DNA of 64,000 bases from Branchiostoma floridae (GCF_000003815.2 NC_049994.1:15534409-15598408), one strand, 5' to 3'; positions 1-60,470 are shown, counted from the stretch's first letter. Notes: generated by a model not told the origin, from the letters alone. Program-made: numbers and translations.

Positions 1-149
1 TAAGTTACAGCACACTGAATACAGATAGCATTCAAGCACAGACTTCTGCCAAAGGATTACAATCTCCTTACTATACCAAAAAGACTTTCAGAACTTGAAT
101 CAGCTTTTTTTTTTACAAGTTTTATAATTTTTTTCTTGTTTTCCCGCAG

Positions 150-331
150 ATCTACATTGATCTTGTGATTCAGGATCCTCAGACGTTCACAGACGACAAG
201 GGTCGGATCACCACCTACGAGATCGCCCTCGAGACAAACAGCATCTCCTTTATCCTGAAGTCTTCCCGTGTAAGACGGCGGTTCGAGGAGTTTGTGTGGC
301 TGAGAGGTCAACTAGCGGAGATCCATGGACT
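150..331 (+). CDS. SNX10/11: SNX10/11-like exon: first half of PX domain
   Basis: Acceptor cccgcag at 143-149 and donor gtaagt at 332-337. Sixty codons plus two bases. It carries the RRRFEEFVWLR motif, where Arg-Arg-Phe is the canonical 3-phosphate pocket of PX domains. An upstream coding exon must exist because no start codon is present in frame. Confidence 0.9.
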
Positions 332-3300
332 GTAAGTCTGACATTTCTCTTCAACTCACCATAGATTCATAGTAAAAAGGTTTAAGGTCTCATTGATGAG
401 TTTCTTCTTCCTATAGACTTCTATGTTATAATTTGTGGTTTGAATAGGCGCGTTCATAATAAAACTACGTGAAATTTCAGCAGATTTTTCATTCTATGTT
501 GAGCACATTTACCCTATATCGTTTTTATAGCAATCACAAACTACGATTAGTCAATCCCCCCAAAAGGCCCTTCTTCGCTGCTAGTGTACAGCCGCACCAC
601 TCAGAACCCAGGACAGTGTACCTCCGACCTAGCGCGCGGCTGCAAAACTTTACCTGCTAATTTCGTCAGTTACAAACAAGCTTTCGCCACTTTAACTCTT
701 GAGATCAGTTCCTCTGGCTAAAAGGGAATTTCTCACCGCTAAAAACACGCATCTGTGCAGCGGTTTATTTTTTGGCTCGGATCTCTTTTAGGGTACCCAC
801 TCGGAGTAATACATCAATGTGACCTTAATGTTCTTTAGAATAGACGGTCACTCTATATGACTTGATAAGATTCATATACATCTTCGTATTCAGTTGAATA
901 TCTACAAAAGAGAATTGATCATAATGTTAGATGCAAATAAGGTGGGTAAATTCTTCTTCCATTGCCCCAAAAGAAGTTGAACTCAACAAAGCTAGTTTGA
1001 GATATATTTTAGAAAGTAGTTTAACTTAGAAAGTATTTCTTAATATCATTGTATCTATCTGTACTTCAAATTAGCCATTCGATATGTTTTTTCAAGAAAT
1101 TAATTATATATAGAATAGGGATGGATAGCGTTACCGTAGGATTTTCTGTTCCTTACTTGTGTTCTGTGCCCCCCTCCCCACCTCAGCTCTGACCTGCCGC
1201 CGTTGCCCAGTGGAGGTCTCCTACGGATGTTTGGACGGCAGTTTGACAAGGAGTTCATCAGAGAGAGACAGAAGCTACTACAGAAGTTCACAGAAAAGTA
1301 AATATTTGTCTTTATTCATTTAGATTTACCACATTTTGTGGATGGTTTGGCAAAACAAGAAACTATCACATTTTTCAAGATATTTACTCGGAGACCAGAC
1401 CGTAAGGTTTGATCCACCTGGTTGATTCTCAAACATGCACAATGTGTGGCTCTCCTTCAACATGGGAATTCCATCCAGTGTCCAAGCTGAGGGACATCCC
1501 CAACCTAAACTATATGTATACTCATTTTCGCATCAGTGAAGTGATTAAATAGGTACAAAAGTGCCTTTTCCAATGGATAACTTTGTAGCATGTTAGAGGA
1601 TTGAACCCAGGACCCTTGGTTCTCGGCCCAACACTCTAAACACTTCACTACACAGTGCCACACAATTTCAGCTTATCTTCGACAACATGAAATTATGTAG
1701 TACTCCCTGGAGGAAGATTGCATCTTGAAATGCCTCTTACAGAGATTAGACCTTTAAAAGACACATTTTGAATAAAGGTTTAATGACCCGCCTGTTCCTC
1801 GGTGTATATGGTGTGATAACGCCTGGTCTTTTGCTATAACCACCCAATGAAACCGCGCCTGGCTATATGATAATTGTCTATTGATGATAATGGCAATTGT
1901 TTCTTTAATCTTGCTTTATCAAAAGCCTTTATGCTTTTGTAATTGCATTTTGTTATTTTTGTAATTAGCTTTAACTTATTACCATTCCAGATATTGAAAA
2001 AGGTGTGGCAGACAGATTGTGCAATTGGTGGAAAATTTACCAATTTATCTATTTAAGTACATCTACTAGTGTTGCCATCATTCCCTTATCATCTGGGCAA
2101 GTACAGCACTGAAATTTTAATCAGATAAATTTTAGCATGTGTTTGTTTGAACTTTTAACAAGATTTCCCTGTTGAAAGCTGGTTAAAAGATTTGGAGTCC
2201 TCTCCCATTTCATTGTGCTGTACTGTAAATGCATTTAAGTTTGCAGGGATTTGATTTCGCTGTAGCGGGAAAAAGGACTCTTCGCGGTGGTTTTAATTTC
2301 GTGGTAGCAACATGCACTGTAGTCTTTTACTGCCGTGGAAAAATGTTCGCGGTGGTTTTAAATTTGCGGTGAAGTGGTGAAAACCGCGAACATAAAACCA
2401 CCGCAAACATTTCTGCATTTACAGTAACTTAATCTAAACCTAAGTCTTGAACCAATTTTGAAATCATCAGTTACTTAGCCTAGGTGTGAAATCAGATCAG
2501 AATAACAATAGGGGGCGGTGTCACTAATTAGATGATTGACTAGGGGCTTCCTTATCTCAGATAAGACAATGTGGTCTCCAGCAAGTTTGTTTGGATTTTT
2601 ACCCCAGGGGTTCTTAGCCTGGGTTCCATCTGATTTTTACTGGGGCTCCTTGCACTTGCAGGCAGCAGATACTGTAAATGCAGAAATGTTTGCAGGGGAT
2701 TAATGTTTGCAGTTTTCGCGGTGACCACTTCACCGCGAACTTAAAACCACCGCGAACATTTTTCTATTATGGTATTAGATTGCAGGCTATGGTGTTACCG
2801 CGAACTTAAATCCATAGTGAAAAGTCCATTTTCCCGCTACCGCGAAATTAAATCCCCGCGAACTTAAATGCTTTTACAGTACTCCATCCAAACAGATACA
2901 TTTGTATCGAAATGGACCATTGCTTTTAGTATCGCCCGAATCAACAATGACAATTGTGATAATCTTGCAGTTGAAACTTAAGAAAACTTGCAAAGAAATT
3001 GTTTTGTGATCCAGAAAAGAAAGTTAGCTACATGATTAACTTGTATATACTTGGTTAAAATTTTAGGTACAGGTGCAGGTCTGAACCTGTACCTAAACCC
3101 CTGTACCTGTACCTGAAATTTGTTTCGGTACACAGCTCTGGGATGGTACCCAGGCTACTCCTACCATGGACTAAGTCCCTTTTTTCCCCCGACAGAATCG
3201 TGCGAGAGCCTGAGATCCTCTCCGACCCAATGCTGCACCTGTTCCTACAAACACAACTTCCTCCCAAGGAAATCGTCCGAGTGAAGAAGGGGGAAACGGG

Positions 3301-4667
3301 CAAGTCTGTGGTGGACACCATCTTAGGAGCGGAGGAAAACCAACTGGACGCATCAAGGTAGGGCTGAACAGTACTTCTATGCGTTAAGTAAATATGAGAG
3401 AAGCTTTGTCGTTTCAGAATGCACGAGTGCAGTTTTTGTCCATTCCGACAACCAAATTTTCGTTCTGGAATTAAAAAGATGTGTCTTGGACACAGCTATG
3501 AAATGAGATGGAGAGTAATAACGATTGTTTTAATTGTTCTAATCCTCCCTTACAAGAAGCTCTCTTAATGCAACAAGAGAAACTGACTGGTGTGTTTCAA
3601 GACACTTTATTGTTCCCAACTTGACATGTAGGATGTTTCTTCTTACAAAATTGTAAGATTTTTTTCTGTGAACAACTCTACTAACACTTTTCTCTTTATT
3701 CAATTTCTCTACTTCTGGAATAGTATGCTTCCCTATAGGATAACATGTTGGTAAGATGATGCTTTCTTGACTTAATCCCCTTGCCTTACTGTCCAAGTCA
3801 CTCATCTTTTCAAAAACTCAGAGAAAAAACATCCCTTGATTTTTGTGAATTAAGATTTCCTTGTTTTGGCCCATCTGACCTATGACCTGGCCACGTGGTA
3901 GTCACTTGGGTGGGGCACGTAAGTTTTGTGTCTCATTTTTCTCTCACCACCGCCTCTTTTTCCACCATTTTCAGATAATAGGTTTGTTTTTGGTAGCTTA
4001 TGTATATTTGTATAATTGTAGATTGACAGCATAACCCAAGAAGCCGTACCGGTAGTCATGGAATTTTTGGTACGAGGATACGTCTTGTCCTGTTGAGAAG
4101 ATTTTGTATATTATTGTTTTTTTTTTGTATGACTGGATATGATTTTAGAAATGGTCACACATTTCAAACATCCGTTCGTTGTTTTTTTGTCACTGACACT
4201 GGAGAAATCTTGTTGGAGAGTACTTTTATATCCTATAACTATGCTTTGAATATTTATGCAAAAGGGATCTACTCATCTAGTTGAAGAACAGGTTTATCCT
4301 AACTATAAATTGTCCAAAGGCAACACTTTGTGGCAACACCTTCCTCAATGTTTATCTTCTCCTTCACCCCAGTGATTCTTCAGCCTCCAGCGGCTTTGTG
4401 GAGGTCAGTGACAGCGACTCTTGTGGAAGCGGTTACCTAGTGATTGGTCCCCATGGCAACATCCAAGACGTGTCCGACACCGATGACGAAGACTGCATCA
4501 TTCCGGAGTTGACCATCGTGAGAAAAAACTCAGACCCGTCACCGTGGAGACACTTGTCCCGGGAGAAACACACTCTGTTTGCCCATGGGGGAGGACAGAG
4601 CTCTGGCATCAAGCACAAGATAAAATGCGTCACATTCAGTGATGCGACGACGTCAGTGAGTTTGTGA
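150..4667 (+). CDS. SNX10/11: SNX10/SNX11-like sorting nexin (PX domain), 5' end outside window
   Basis: Four exons (150-331, 1187-1297, 3196-3357, 4373-4667) join in frame to 249 residues plus stop. Seen: a PX domain opening with IYIDLVIQDP, the basic phosphoinositide-binding run SSRVRRRFEEFVWLR, the proline loop SDLPPLPSGG, then helices FIRERQKLLQKF and DPMLHLFLQTQLPP. The C-terminal tail is rich in Ser, Asp and Glu and ends at tga 4665-4667. Known of the family: SNX10 and SNX11 are short, single-PX proteins that bind PI3P on endosomes and, for SNX10, work with the V-ATPase. The order and the tail suggest an SNX10/11 ancestor-type gene rather than one paralogue; I cannot decide between the two. 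The initiator exon or exons lie left of base 1. All introns are GT-AG. It converges with AGAP on the opposite strand. Confidence 0.9.
332..1186 (+). other. SNX intron
   Basis: Intron between the first two visible SNX exons. I see no repeat copy shared with the rest of the window and no RNA gene here. Confidence 0.7.
1187..1297 (+). CDS. SNX10/11: SNX10/11-like exon: PX proline loop and helix
   Basis: Acceptor cctcag ends at 1186 after a long pyrimidine tract; donor gtaaat at 1298. Phase matches both neighbours (1+108+2 bases). It encodes the membrane-insertion loop DLPPLPSGG and the helix DKEFIRERQKLLQKF. Confidence 0.9.
1390..1670 (-). mobile_element. tRNA-derived SINE
   Basis: On the minus strand, a tRNA-like head starts near 1670 with an A-box-like tggcactgtgtagtg and B box ggttcaatcc (plus 1598-1607). 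A body follows that contains ggaaaaggcac and ttggggatgtccc. No intact tRNA fold is expected. Confidence 0.65.
1777..1855 (+). repeat. Dispersed repeat H (pair with 28702-28775)
   Basis: aatgacccgcctgttcctcg, ggtgtatatggtgtgataac and tttgctataaccaccc recur at 28702-28775 with few changes. Confidence 0.75.
2223..2424. mobile_element. MITE family A, copy 1
   Basis: Palindromic element with termini CTGTAAATGC / GCATTTACAG and TA on each side, consistent with a Tc1/mariner-type TA target. Interior GC-rich arms read cgcggtggttttaa and ttaaaaccaccgcg. Confidence 0.85.
2672..2879. mobile_element. MITE family A, copy 2
   Basis: Same termini and TA flanks as copy 1, only about 250 bp away; 208 bp. 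Confidence 0.85.
3196..3357 (+). CDS. SNX10/11: SNX10/11-like exon: end of PX domain
   Basis: Acceptor cgacag ends at 3195; donor gtaggg at 3358. It encodes the last PX helix (DPMLHLFLQTQLP) and a charged linker ending ENQLDAS. Phase joins correctly on both sides. Confidence 0.88.
3358..4372 (+). other. SNX intron
   Basis: GT-AG intron, AT-rich, with T-runs near its 3' end. No recognisable element. Confidence 0.7.
4373..4667 (+). CDS. SNX10/11: SNX10/11-like last coding exon: acidic-serine tail
   Basis: Acceptor accccag ends at 4372; the stop is tga 4665-4667. The tail has an acidic serine stretch (SDSDSCGSG, SDTDDEDC) followed by a more basic end, as in SNX10/SNX11 tails. An open frame runs upstream of 4373, but it is intron read-through and not a start. 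Confidence 0.85.
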
Positions 4668-5948
4668 TCGTCTACCAGAAAACAGAGTTATTTTGCTACA
4701 AAAGAAAACAGATTTATATTGTCTACTACAGTAGTAGGTGGTATCAATGGTCGTTCCCTGGTAGAATAACTGTGTACTTGGCAGGGAAACTGTATACTAC
4801 TATGTCTTGTAGTTAAGAACATCATGAATTAATCAGTGAAAGATAAGCATTCTTATGCCAAAGTTATTTTTAATATGCTGCATAGTTTTAAAGGATACGC
4901 TACTTTTCACAGTATATTGTATGATATTTAACGTACAATGTATTACTTTTTATGGTATACTTAACCTTTTAGAGAAAACTTAGCTTGGAGCTGAGGGGAA
5001 GGAATATCAGGATATGACTTCATCAGCTGGCAAAGACTTTTTTGCAACTTTTTTGTAAGGGTTGAAATTTCTTGTAAAGAGCCGTTTTTGTTTAATACAG
5101 TAACTGTAAATTTTAATGTAATTAGTATGTAAATTTGTACACAAATGCAGTTTTAGACAGTAGGTAAAATTCATGTTAATGCTACTGATCATTTGTTCAC
5201 TTTCTCGCTCCTGTTTAAATTATGTCAAAACAGAACAAGGGGTGCTGCATAACACATCTGCAGCAATCTGATAGTACCTTATGTAGAATTCAACATTTTC
5301 TGATTGTCAAGACATTTGTATATATTGTCTAAAAGCCCATCCATGATATTGAGAAGATTGATCAAGATGATTCATTCTGAAGGTAACAATTAAGGTAATG
5401 GATAAACAGTGGTATTCAAAATGCTGTACACACAATCAAAGTCATTTTTCACGTTTTCTTTGTTGCCAGATTGTATGCCGATTTTTGAAGATATGTAGAC
5501 GTTTAAAAAAATAGAACTGACCTCAGGACACCTACTGTAAGATCTAAGGTCTTAAATGTATCAAATGTAATAAATGCAGTAACCATGGTAACGTGTTCTT
5601 AAAATGCAGTCCTGACATTTTTATCTTCGATGACTAGGCAGGGGTAGTCAACATTAAGTTAAGATCAGTTTTCTGGAATAAGCAACTGTATAAAGATGAA
5701 AGTTGTATTGTGGATTGTAAAGTTGTACATTGTATTGTTTTGTTTTAGTTCTGTTCTGTCCTGTCTTCCTAGTGTAAATTACTGTAGTCTCCATCACAGA
5801 CTTTTGTCGGCTTTTATTTTACGGGGGAGGGGCGCTGTTTCACAATTTTGAACGTTGGCTCTCTTATGCTGGAAAAGCGAGTTTGCCATGGAAGGGAGTT
5901 TGCCCCGCCTTGAGCCAACGTTGAGAATCGCGAACCAGTGCCACCTTC

Positions 5949-6278
5949 CAGGGTTGGACAAGTTTTCTAAAATTCACTTGTCCTATCGGGCACATAAGAA
6001 ATTTACTTGCCCGAACAAATGTTTCACTTACCCAAAATTCAAATGTCACTGTTACTAGTATTACTAATACTAGTATATGCATTTTCACTTCCAGCAATGG
6101 AATTCTCTGTTGACCATTGCTTGATGTCATGACAGTAAAAAGTATATCAAAATTGCACTCTTTTGCACATGTAAAAATCTTACTTGCCCAATCGGGCAAG
6201 TGGGGTAGGTCATGCACTTGCCCGAACAGCACTTTCACTTGCCCTGGACAATAGGGCTAGTGGACTTGTCCAACCCTG
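5949..6278. mobile_element. MITE family C, copy 1 (hAT-like ends)
   Basis: Termini CAGGGTTGGACAAG / CTTGTCCAACCCTG. The flanks ccttc (left) and cccttc (right) fit a 5-bp duplication with one extra base. The interior has a cgggcaagtg motif in several orientations. Confidence 0.8.
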
Positions 6279-6415
6279 CCCTTCCCCCTGAAATGAAACC
6301 AGCCGTGCTCGAAGTCCGCGACGCAGGCTAAAACTGCTGCTAGGTGTTGTTGGTACACTGCACCTTCTCATACTAAATGTTGTGTTTGTCACAAAAATGT
6401 TGTTGTATAGAAGTG

Positions 6416-6421
6416 AATAAA
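6416..6421 (+). terminator. Candidate polyadenylation signal AATAAA (distal, SNX)
   Basis: AATAAA on the plus strand in gtgaataaatg. It is the last such hexamer before the low-complexity zone separating the two converging genes. The alternative is AATAAA at 5569-5574. Confidence 0.35.
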
Positions 6422-6519
6422 TGAAAAGATAATACCAAACAAGTTGTGATTCATGTTAGCATTTCAACCCCTATAATGAGAGCTTACAATTTATGTTAGC
6501 CAATCCTCACAGAGCAGTG

Positions 6520-6650
6520 TTACATTAATATGTATCTATCTAGTATATATACATCTTAATTTATATAAATGTTGTACATACATAGATATATATGTATGTA
6601 TGTATCTATCTAGCTATTTATATGTGTGTAGATAGATAGATACCAAGATA
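6520..6650. repeat. TATC/TATG/GATA simple-sequence zone
   Basis: Imperfect runs of tatc, tatg and gata between the two converging gene ends. Confidence 0.8.
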
Positions 6651-6689
6651 TGATTAACTGGACTCAATAGACATACAAAAGGCATGAAG

Positions 6690-6695
6690 TTTATT
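6690..6695 (-). terminator. Candidate polyadenylation signal (AGAP, distal)
   Basis: TTTATT on the plus strand, AATAAA on the gene strand, followed by T/G-rich text. The alternative is 9182-9187, which would give a UTR of about 1.4 kb. Confidence 0.25.
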
Positions 6696-9665
6696 GGTCA
6701 ACAGATATGACATCAGGGGCATGCTGGTTCCCTATTGGTTACAACTAGAGACTTGCAGGAGAAGAGCACCTCTGATTGGTTAACAGCATCATAATTCCGT
6801 GTTATCATTACAGGTGACATGTTGACCTTCAGTTCACAAAATTCTACCTTGAAGATCTAAACACTTTGTGTCAAGAATTTCTATTGGCTACCTTCTTCAA
6901 CCACACTGTGTGCTGGTCCAACCACAGCCCACGAAACAGCTTTCTAAGAAGAAAGAGAAACGAAACAGTTCTCTTTACAACAGGTTTTCATGTGTACATA
7001 CAAGACTCAATCGCTCTCACGCATCCAACTATGCAGGAAACATCAATAAAAATATATCGGAAAGTATGCAAATATGATGACAGGAAATACAGTACAATGT
7101 AAAAAATAAAAGCAACTCTTTGAATGAAAACATACATGGATCAGCGTTTATGGCTATAAACTACCAAAGTGTATACCAAGAAGAAATGCTAGATATTGTA
7201 CAGACAATATATTCTAGTATGATTGCTTGTATGAGTGATTGTACGCATGTGCATTTGATAAACATTCCACAAAGTTGAAAAACATGATATTTAAAAAAAT
7301 CAAACCACCAGGCCTAAGTTTCTCAGCAAGTTATATAAACAGCCACCTGGAAGCAATTGCAGACAGCAAGTTTTACATGTTGTAATTTGTTACCTTTGAC
7401 CTTTCACTATCTTCCCACATTTCCAAACATGAAACTTTTTTTTTGTCCGGGGTTTGCATTTTTTTTAGATATCATGAGTCTCTCTTAGCTGACACAACTG
7501 TGCCTATATTTTTCCACTGAAACAAAAACATTTTACATACAATACGACAGAGGTAACATCCTGATATGGAGAAGTAATATAAGCTTTGATATCCACAAAG
7601 GGGAGGCCCAACAATATGTAATGCTTAAATATGTACAATATGGGATACATTGAAATGTTCGCAATAACGAACGTAGGTTTGCTTCAAACCTCTCCCCTTA
7701 AGTTGGACCTCACTTTACAACTTTGGTGACCAAAATTGTGAGAGCATTTCTATATGGTAAGTACATCTACCAGCATGATTGTAGACTATTTTCATACTCT
7801 AAAGTTTTTGTTCCCATTTTATGTCTGCAATGGAAAAAACATTGCAGTATTAACAGTATTTGTAACACACTTTTATGGCTCATGCACATCTTAAAGCAAA
7901 TAATAATAATTCAAACTTGTTACTTTTCTGTGAGTTTAAGAAAGACTGCTGGCATTTTATGGAAAATGTTGCAAAGACTTGTTAGGCTATTTCATACAGA
8001 AACATAGAGTTATAGTCTAGTAACGTATGCAAGAGAAATCATCAAGGTTACGGTTTTCAGACACCATAGCCAAAGCATTACATAGGTTACCTCCAACCTT
8101 AATATTCTAACCATAGCTATAACATTGTACCATTGAAAAATGTAATATCCTAGCCTTTTACGATTCTTTTGTCACGTGATAGTCAAGAAATCACTGATGA
8201 GACCAATTTGGTTCAGAAAGAGACAATGATAGTTTTGACAGCTTCCAAGAACTAGACTGTGAACTTTGTTGCAAACGCGTGTTACTGTTAAAGGGTATAA
8301 ACGTTTTGTCAAATATGTACATGTTTACGATGGTGGAAGATGGTGGCACATGCAGCCCTGTGAGCACCGAAGTTTGGGTTCTTACGCCCTCCTTTGTAAC
8401 TGGAAGTTTCAGAGTTTTCTGCAGGGTTGTTGATTGAAGCTGAGGCCTCATCAAAAGAATGCAAAAATGCAGTTCTTGTTTAACAAGCTTCCTAACTGAA
8501 TCTGAAAAAATAAAAATCTAATCGAAGTACAAACAACTTTCATCCTATTCTTTGCTCTATGCATTCACATTTAGCCCTTGCTGTTGACATAACATTAATT
8601 TGTAACACCTTTATCTTTTATCAAATGTTCCAATATTTATACCATTACTTCCCTTCAAAGGAAAAAGGGCCAGTTTATGAAAATGGACCCATTTCAGCCA
8701 AAGAAACTTTCAGACAGCTCCTGATATATCCAAAATATTTGTCAAATTAGCTACCATATATAATCTAAACTTAAGAGGTAGAATATTAACACTCATAGTG
8801 ATAATATACTGTGGAAGTCGTTGGTGTGTTTCATAGCATTTGGAAGAAATCATGCATTGTCAGATTGTTACAAAAAGGGGCTTTTGCTTTACAGGAAAGA
8901 TTGAATGCAAAGATTGCATGTTGTAGCAATTTTGCTGGACAGCCAATAGCTTGAAAAAGTTCTTTTACTGAAGTGTTTTGTTGTAAAAAAATGTTTTAGA
9001 TCATATTGAGCTAATATGAGGAAATTCAGGCAATTTACATGTATGTGATTCATTACAGACAGATTTTCATATTCTTATGAAACCACAGGAACTGAAAGAT
9101 CATTTTCTGTACAGAGGTAAAGATAATTTTAGCTATACTGTTATCGTTTGTTTGGTAACAGAGGAAAAGGTACGTCTGTGTTTTATTTGGTAACATACTG
9201 TTATGTGCGTAGCGTCATGGCTATCTAAACATAAACAAGGAAACATAAGGGCACAGGCATAAGGCAATGTGTTGAATTTAAGTGCAAGAGTCATTCATTT
9301 TGCATTTGGTAATTTACATGCTGATAAAATTCTCTGTTCTCATTGGTTGTTGACATTGTGGCTTGAATGGCCAATCAGAGAGCCTATCTGAAAAACAAGG
9401 CAAGCTGATTGGTCGAATTCTGCAAAGGGAGGAACTGCACTACAATGCAGACTTCTGGTAGGTAAACACTACTTTCACAAACACAATACCTTATGCAAGT
9501 GCCCTTAAATGAAACACCAATATCTTGCTCTCTTCCATACAATCCTCAATTCCACTCTTACAGTTACACATATTTGATGGGCGTAACAAGCTTTTTTTGC
9601 TATTAGATATTTTGATACTTATCTCGAATACACTTATGCCTTGCTAGGTACATGTACATGCCATC

Positions 9666-9944
9666 TAATCTCCAAGCAGATCCTACGGTAGCATAAGATA
9701 GTATCAAAAGCTGGCAGAGGAGTGAAGCCAACTTAGGAGTGTGTTTCGCTACCTGGGATCTGCCTCCACTGAAACAGGGAGGAGCATTTCTATTCAACAA
9801 TGGTGTTGCTGCCCCTCCCTGTGGCCATGTGCTAATGACTTTACGAGCAACTAAGTCATGGCAAATGGACACCTCTTGGCTGACTACACTCCTTGGCCAT
9901 TTTGGTACTATCTTATGCCATTGTAGGATCTGCTTGGAGATTAG
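9666..9944. mobile_element. Long inverted repeat / foldback element
   Basis: Arms of about 45 bp: CTAATCTCCAAGCAGATCC...at the left and its complement GGATCTGCTTGGAGATTAG at the right. The single arm end (atctgcttggagattag) also occurs at 41781-41797 and in part at 41480. Confidence 0.75.
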
Positions 9945-10140
9945 CATTGGGGCTCAGTTGCTCACACACATGCATACAGCAGTTCACGACGAGCACAACC
10001 ATAAATAAAGCAACAATATATAACACATTCTTTGGTTCTGAGACTGTACAGATTGCCTATAGATACACAGATGGACTCCACAAAAGGGGCACATATGTAC
10101 AGGAAAGGACTTTTTTCTCTCTCAGCAAGTTTGCTGACAT

Positions 10141-10220
10141 GGGGCCAAGGAAAATGTTGTGTTTCATTTCCGGTTACCCTACAAACTCTGGCAAAAACCT
10201 GCTGATCCTAGCCTTTTTTA
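10141..10220 (+). repeat. Dispersed repeat F, copy 1
   Basis: ggccaaggaaaatgttgtgt...aaaacctgctgatcctagcc. Other copies: 22618-22707 (minus), 59884-59965 (plus), 60484-60520 (minus, partial). Origin unknown, possibly part of a longer element. Confidence 0.65.
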
Positions 10221-10617
10221 GCGTCAACCGCTGCCAAGGGATAAAATTTTTGATCTGATATTGTTGTAAAAATGATTTTCCAAAAGCTTGTCCTCAATTC
10301 TGCAGAAATAGCTACTGTCCAGGATGTTAAAATCAGGAGAAACCAGACTGATGCGCATGGCAGAAGAAAAGCGGATCCTGCAAAATGAGCTCTGCAACAG
10401 ACCTGAGTCAGCTTACAGATGTGCCTTGTGTGGCAGAGACTGTCATTCTCGTATAGCACAGTTAAGCGACAGCCGATGCTGTAGGGCTCCTATCTATTAG
10501 GATTTTACCATGGTCAATGTTGACCAAAGGAGGACATGTAACAGCTCTACAGAAGAGCATAAGCCTTTCCCGTACGATGTGCCCCTTGTGAAAGTAGTCC
10601 TGACGTTAACTCATAAT

Positions 10618-59223
<48,606 letters not shown>

Positions 59224-59420
59224 TCTAGCAGCAGTCCAGTTTCTAGAACGTCTTAGAAAAATAAGGAACGGGGAGAGGCTAGCTTCTTGAGGGAGATCCT
59301 AGCCGAGCTGCAGAGCGGACCCCCACCTATCCATGCAGTCGGCTGAGGGGAGTGTGGGATGGGGTCAAGCGTGTGGTTTGTGATTACCCATTGATTGGTT
59401 GTGGGGCTGTTTACATGCAA
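59224..59420 (-). promoter_or_regulatory. AGAP: Candidate AGAP promoter and 5' UTR
   Basis: Sequence just upstream of the AGAP start is locally less AT-rich. It has a CCAAT box on the gene strand (attgg on plus at 59394-59398), about 170 bp from ATG. No TATA box is evident. The transcription start cannot be fixed from sequence. Confidence 0.35.
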
Positions 59421-59883
59421 GACCTGCCGACAGATGACTTGCTACAGGCCCAGTGTGAGGGCATAAGAGGGGTTTCCTGATCAATCAAATCCCTAAATAA
59501 CACCACCAAAATTACATGCCGTACGCCAAATTTTCATACGTCCTTCCTTGCAAAACTTTCACCTTAAAATCAAACAAAATAGCTCTTCCTATGAGTAAAT
59601 AACTGTACAGAAAGATGGACTACAATAACCTCCATACACAGCCTCTGACAATGAAGTATAAATGAGACAGAACCAAGCAGCATATTGGCAAAGGATGATT
59701 CATACTGACGTGGGGAGAGAAACGTGCGGATGATAGCACGGCTGCGAAGGATAATTGCGGTGCGAGAGACGCAGCGGACTATTTGCGACCCAGCGGTTTA
59801 CGATTGTGATGTAAATGAGAGGGGATACAGAAATAGGGGCAGAAATCCATTATCTACAAACACACAGACTGGAGCCGTGTGTA

Positions 59884-59965
59884 CATATGGCCTAGGAAAA
59901 AAAATGTTGTGTTTCGTGTTTCCTTCCCTTCCCTAGAAAAACCTGCCAACCCTAGACTTTTTTGG
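59884..59965 (+). repeat. Dispersed repeat F, copy 3
   Basis: ggcctaggaaaaaaaatgtt, gtgtttcgtgtttcc and aaaacctgccaaccctag. Together with the copy at 60484-60520 it flanks the 5S-derived SINE in opposite orientation. Confidence 0.65.
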
Positions 59966-60199
59966 GTAGGCAGTGGAGTCACATAGCTTCCACTTGGAAT
60001 TTTTATTCAGCCTTCTTCCCATTGAAGTAAAAACACTGCTTGTCCTATCTAATGAAGGATAAATGTGTCCTTAAAATTAAAGTTTGACATTGAAAGACAA
60101 GTGTCCTCATGCATTTCAGGTTACTTTGTTCAACTCTATTGTAATATGTCTCACTAGAGTTTTGGCCAGCCCCCCCAAAAAATTACAAGAAATCTAAAA

Positions 60200-60470
60200 G
60201 ACAATAATAATAATATTGGGTGTATTTTGCAGCCAGTAGGTACCCAAAGTGTGGGTAATGAGGCTGTTTAACGTGGTCGAGGCACCTCCTCGAGCACGGG
60301 ACCCCCGTTTTACGTCCCTCCCGGAAGACAATTTCGTGGAAAGCTTCATGAGGCTACAGCAATCCGGTCGTCCTTGGTTGGTCCCCCATTCAAGTACTGT
60401 CCGGACCGTGCGTTGCTTAACTTCCGAGATCGAGGGATCGGGTGTACCAACGTGCCACGGGGCCTCTAAT
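60200..60470 (-). mobile_element. 5S rRNA-derived SINE (SINE3-like)
   Basis: On the minus strand the head reads cgatctcggaagttaagca, then agtacttgaatgggggacc (plus 60380-60398). The second matches 17 of 19 bases of the 5S internal C-box (AGTACTTGGATGGGAGACC). A non-5S body ends in ATT repeats near 60200. The promoter origin is clear; the species-level family name is not. Confidence 0.8.

Larger units (their letters stand above)
4668..6421 (+). other. SNX10/11: Probable 3' UTR of the SNX gene
   Basis: AT-rich non-coding sequence after the stop. Two AATAAA hexamers are on the sense strand, at 5569-5574 and 6416-6421. If the distal one is used, the UTR contains a hAT-like MITE (5949-6278). Inference; no transcript data. 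Confidence 0.4.
6690..10617 (-). other. AGAP: Region downstream of AGAP stop: 3' UTR and/or intergenic DNA
   Basis: AT-rich, no coding evidence. Minus-strand AATAAA hexamers are at 9182-9187 and 6690-6695. It contains a long inverted repeat (9666-9944), a dispersed repeat (10141-10220) and scattered ATTGG/CCAAT motifs (6692, 6732, 6774, 9342, 9371, 9408). Assignment to UTR is inference. Confidence 0.4.

Noticed and set aside
4281-4372. Upstream part of the open frame that runs into the last SNX exon
   Set aside because: It is intron sequence before a clear acceptor; the phase from exon 3 joins exactly at 4373.
59603-59940. Frame with Arg-rich MRMIARLRRIIAVRETQ start at 59724
   Set aside because: Short, runs into dispersed repeat F, no homologue recognised.
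60370-60470. Possible functional 5S rRNA gene on the minus strand
   Set aside because: Only the promoter-containing part resembles 5S; the 3' third is replaced by unrelated SINE body.
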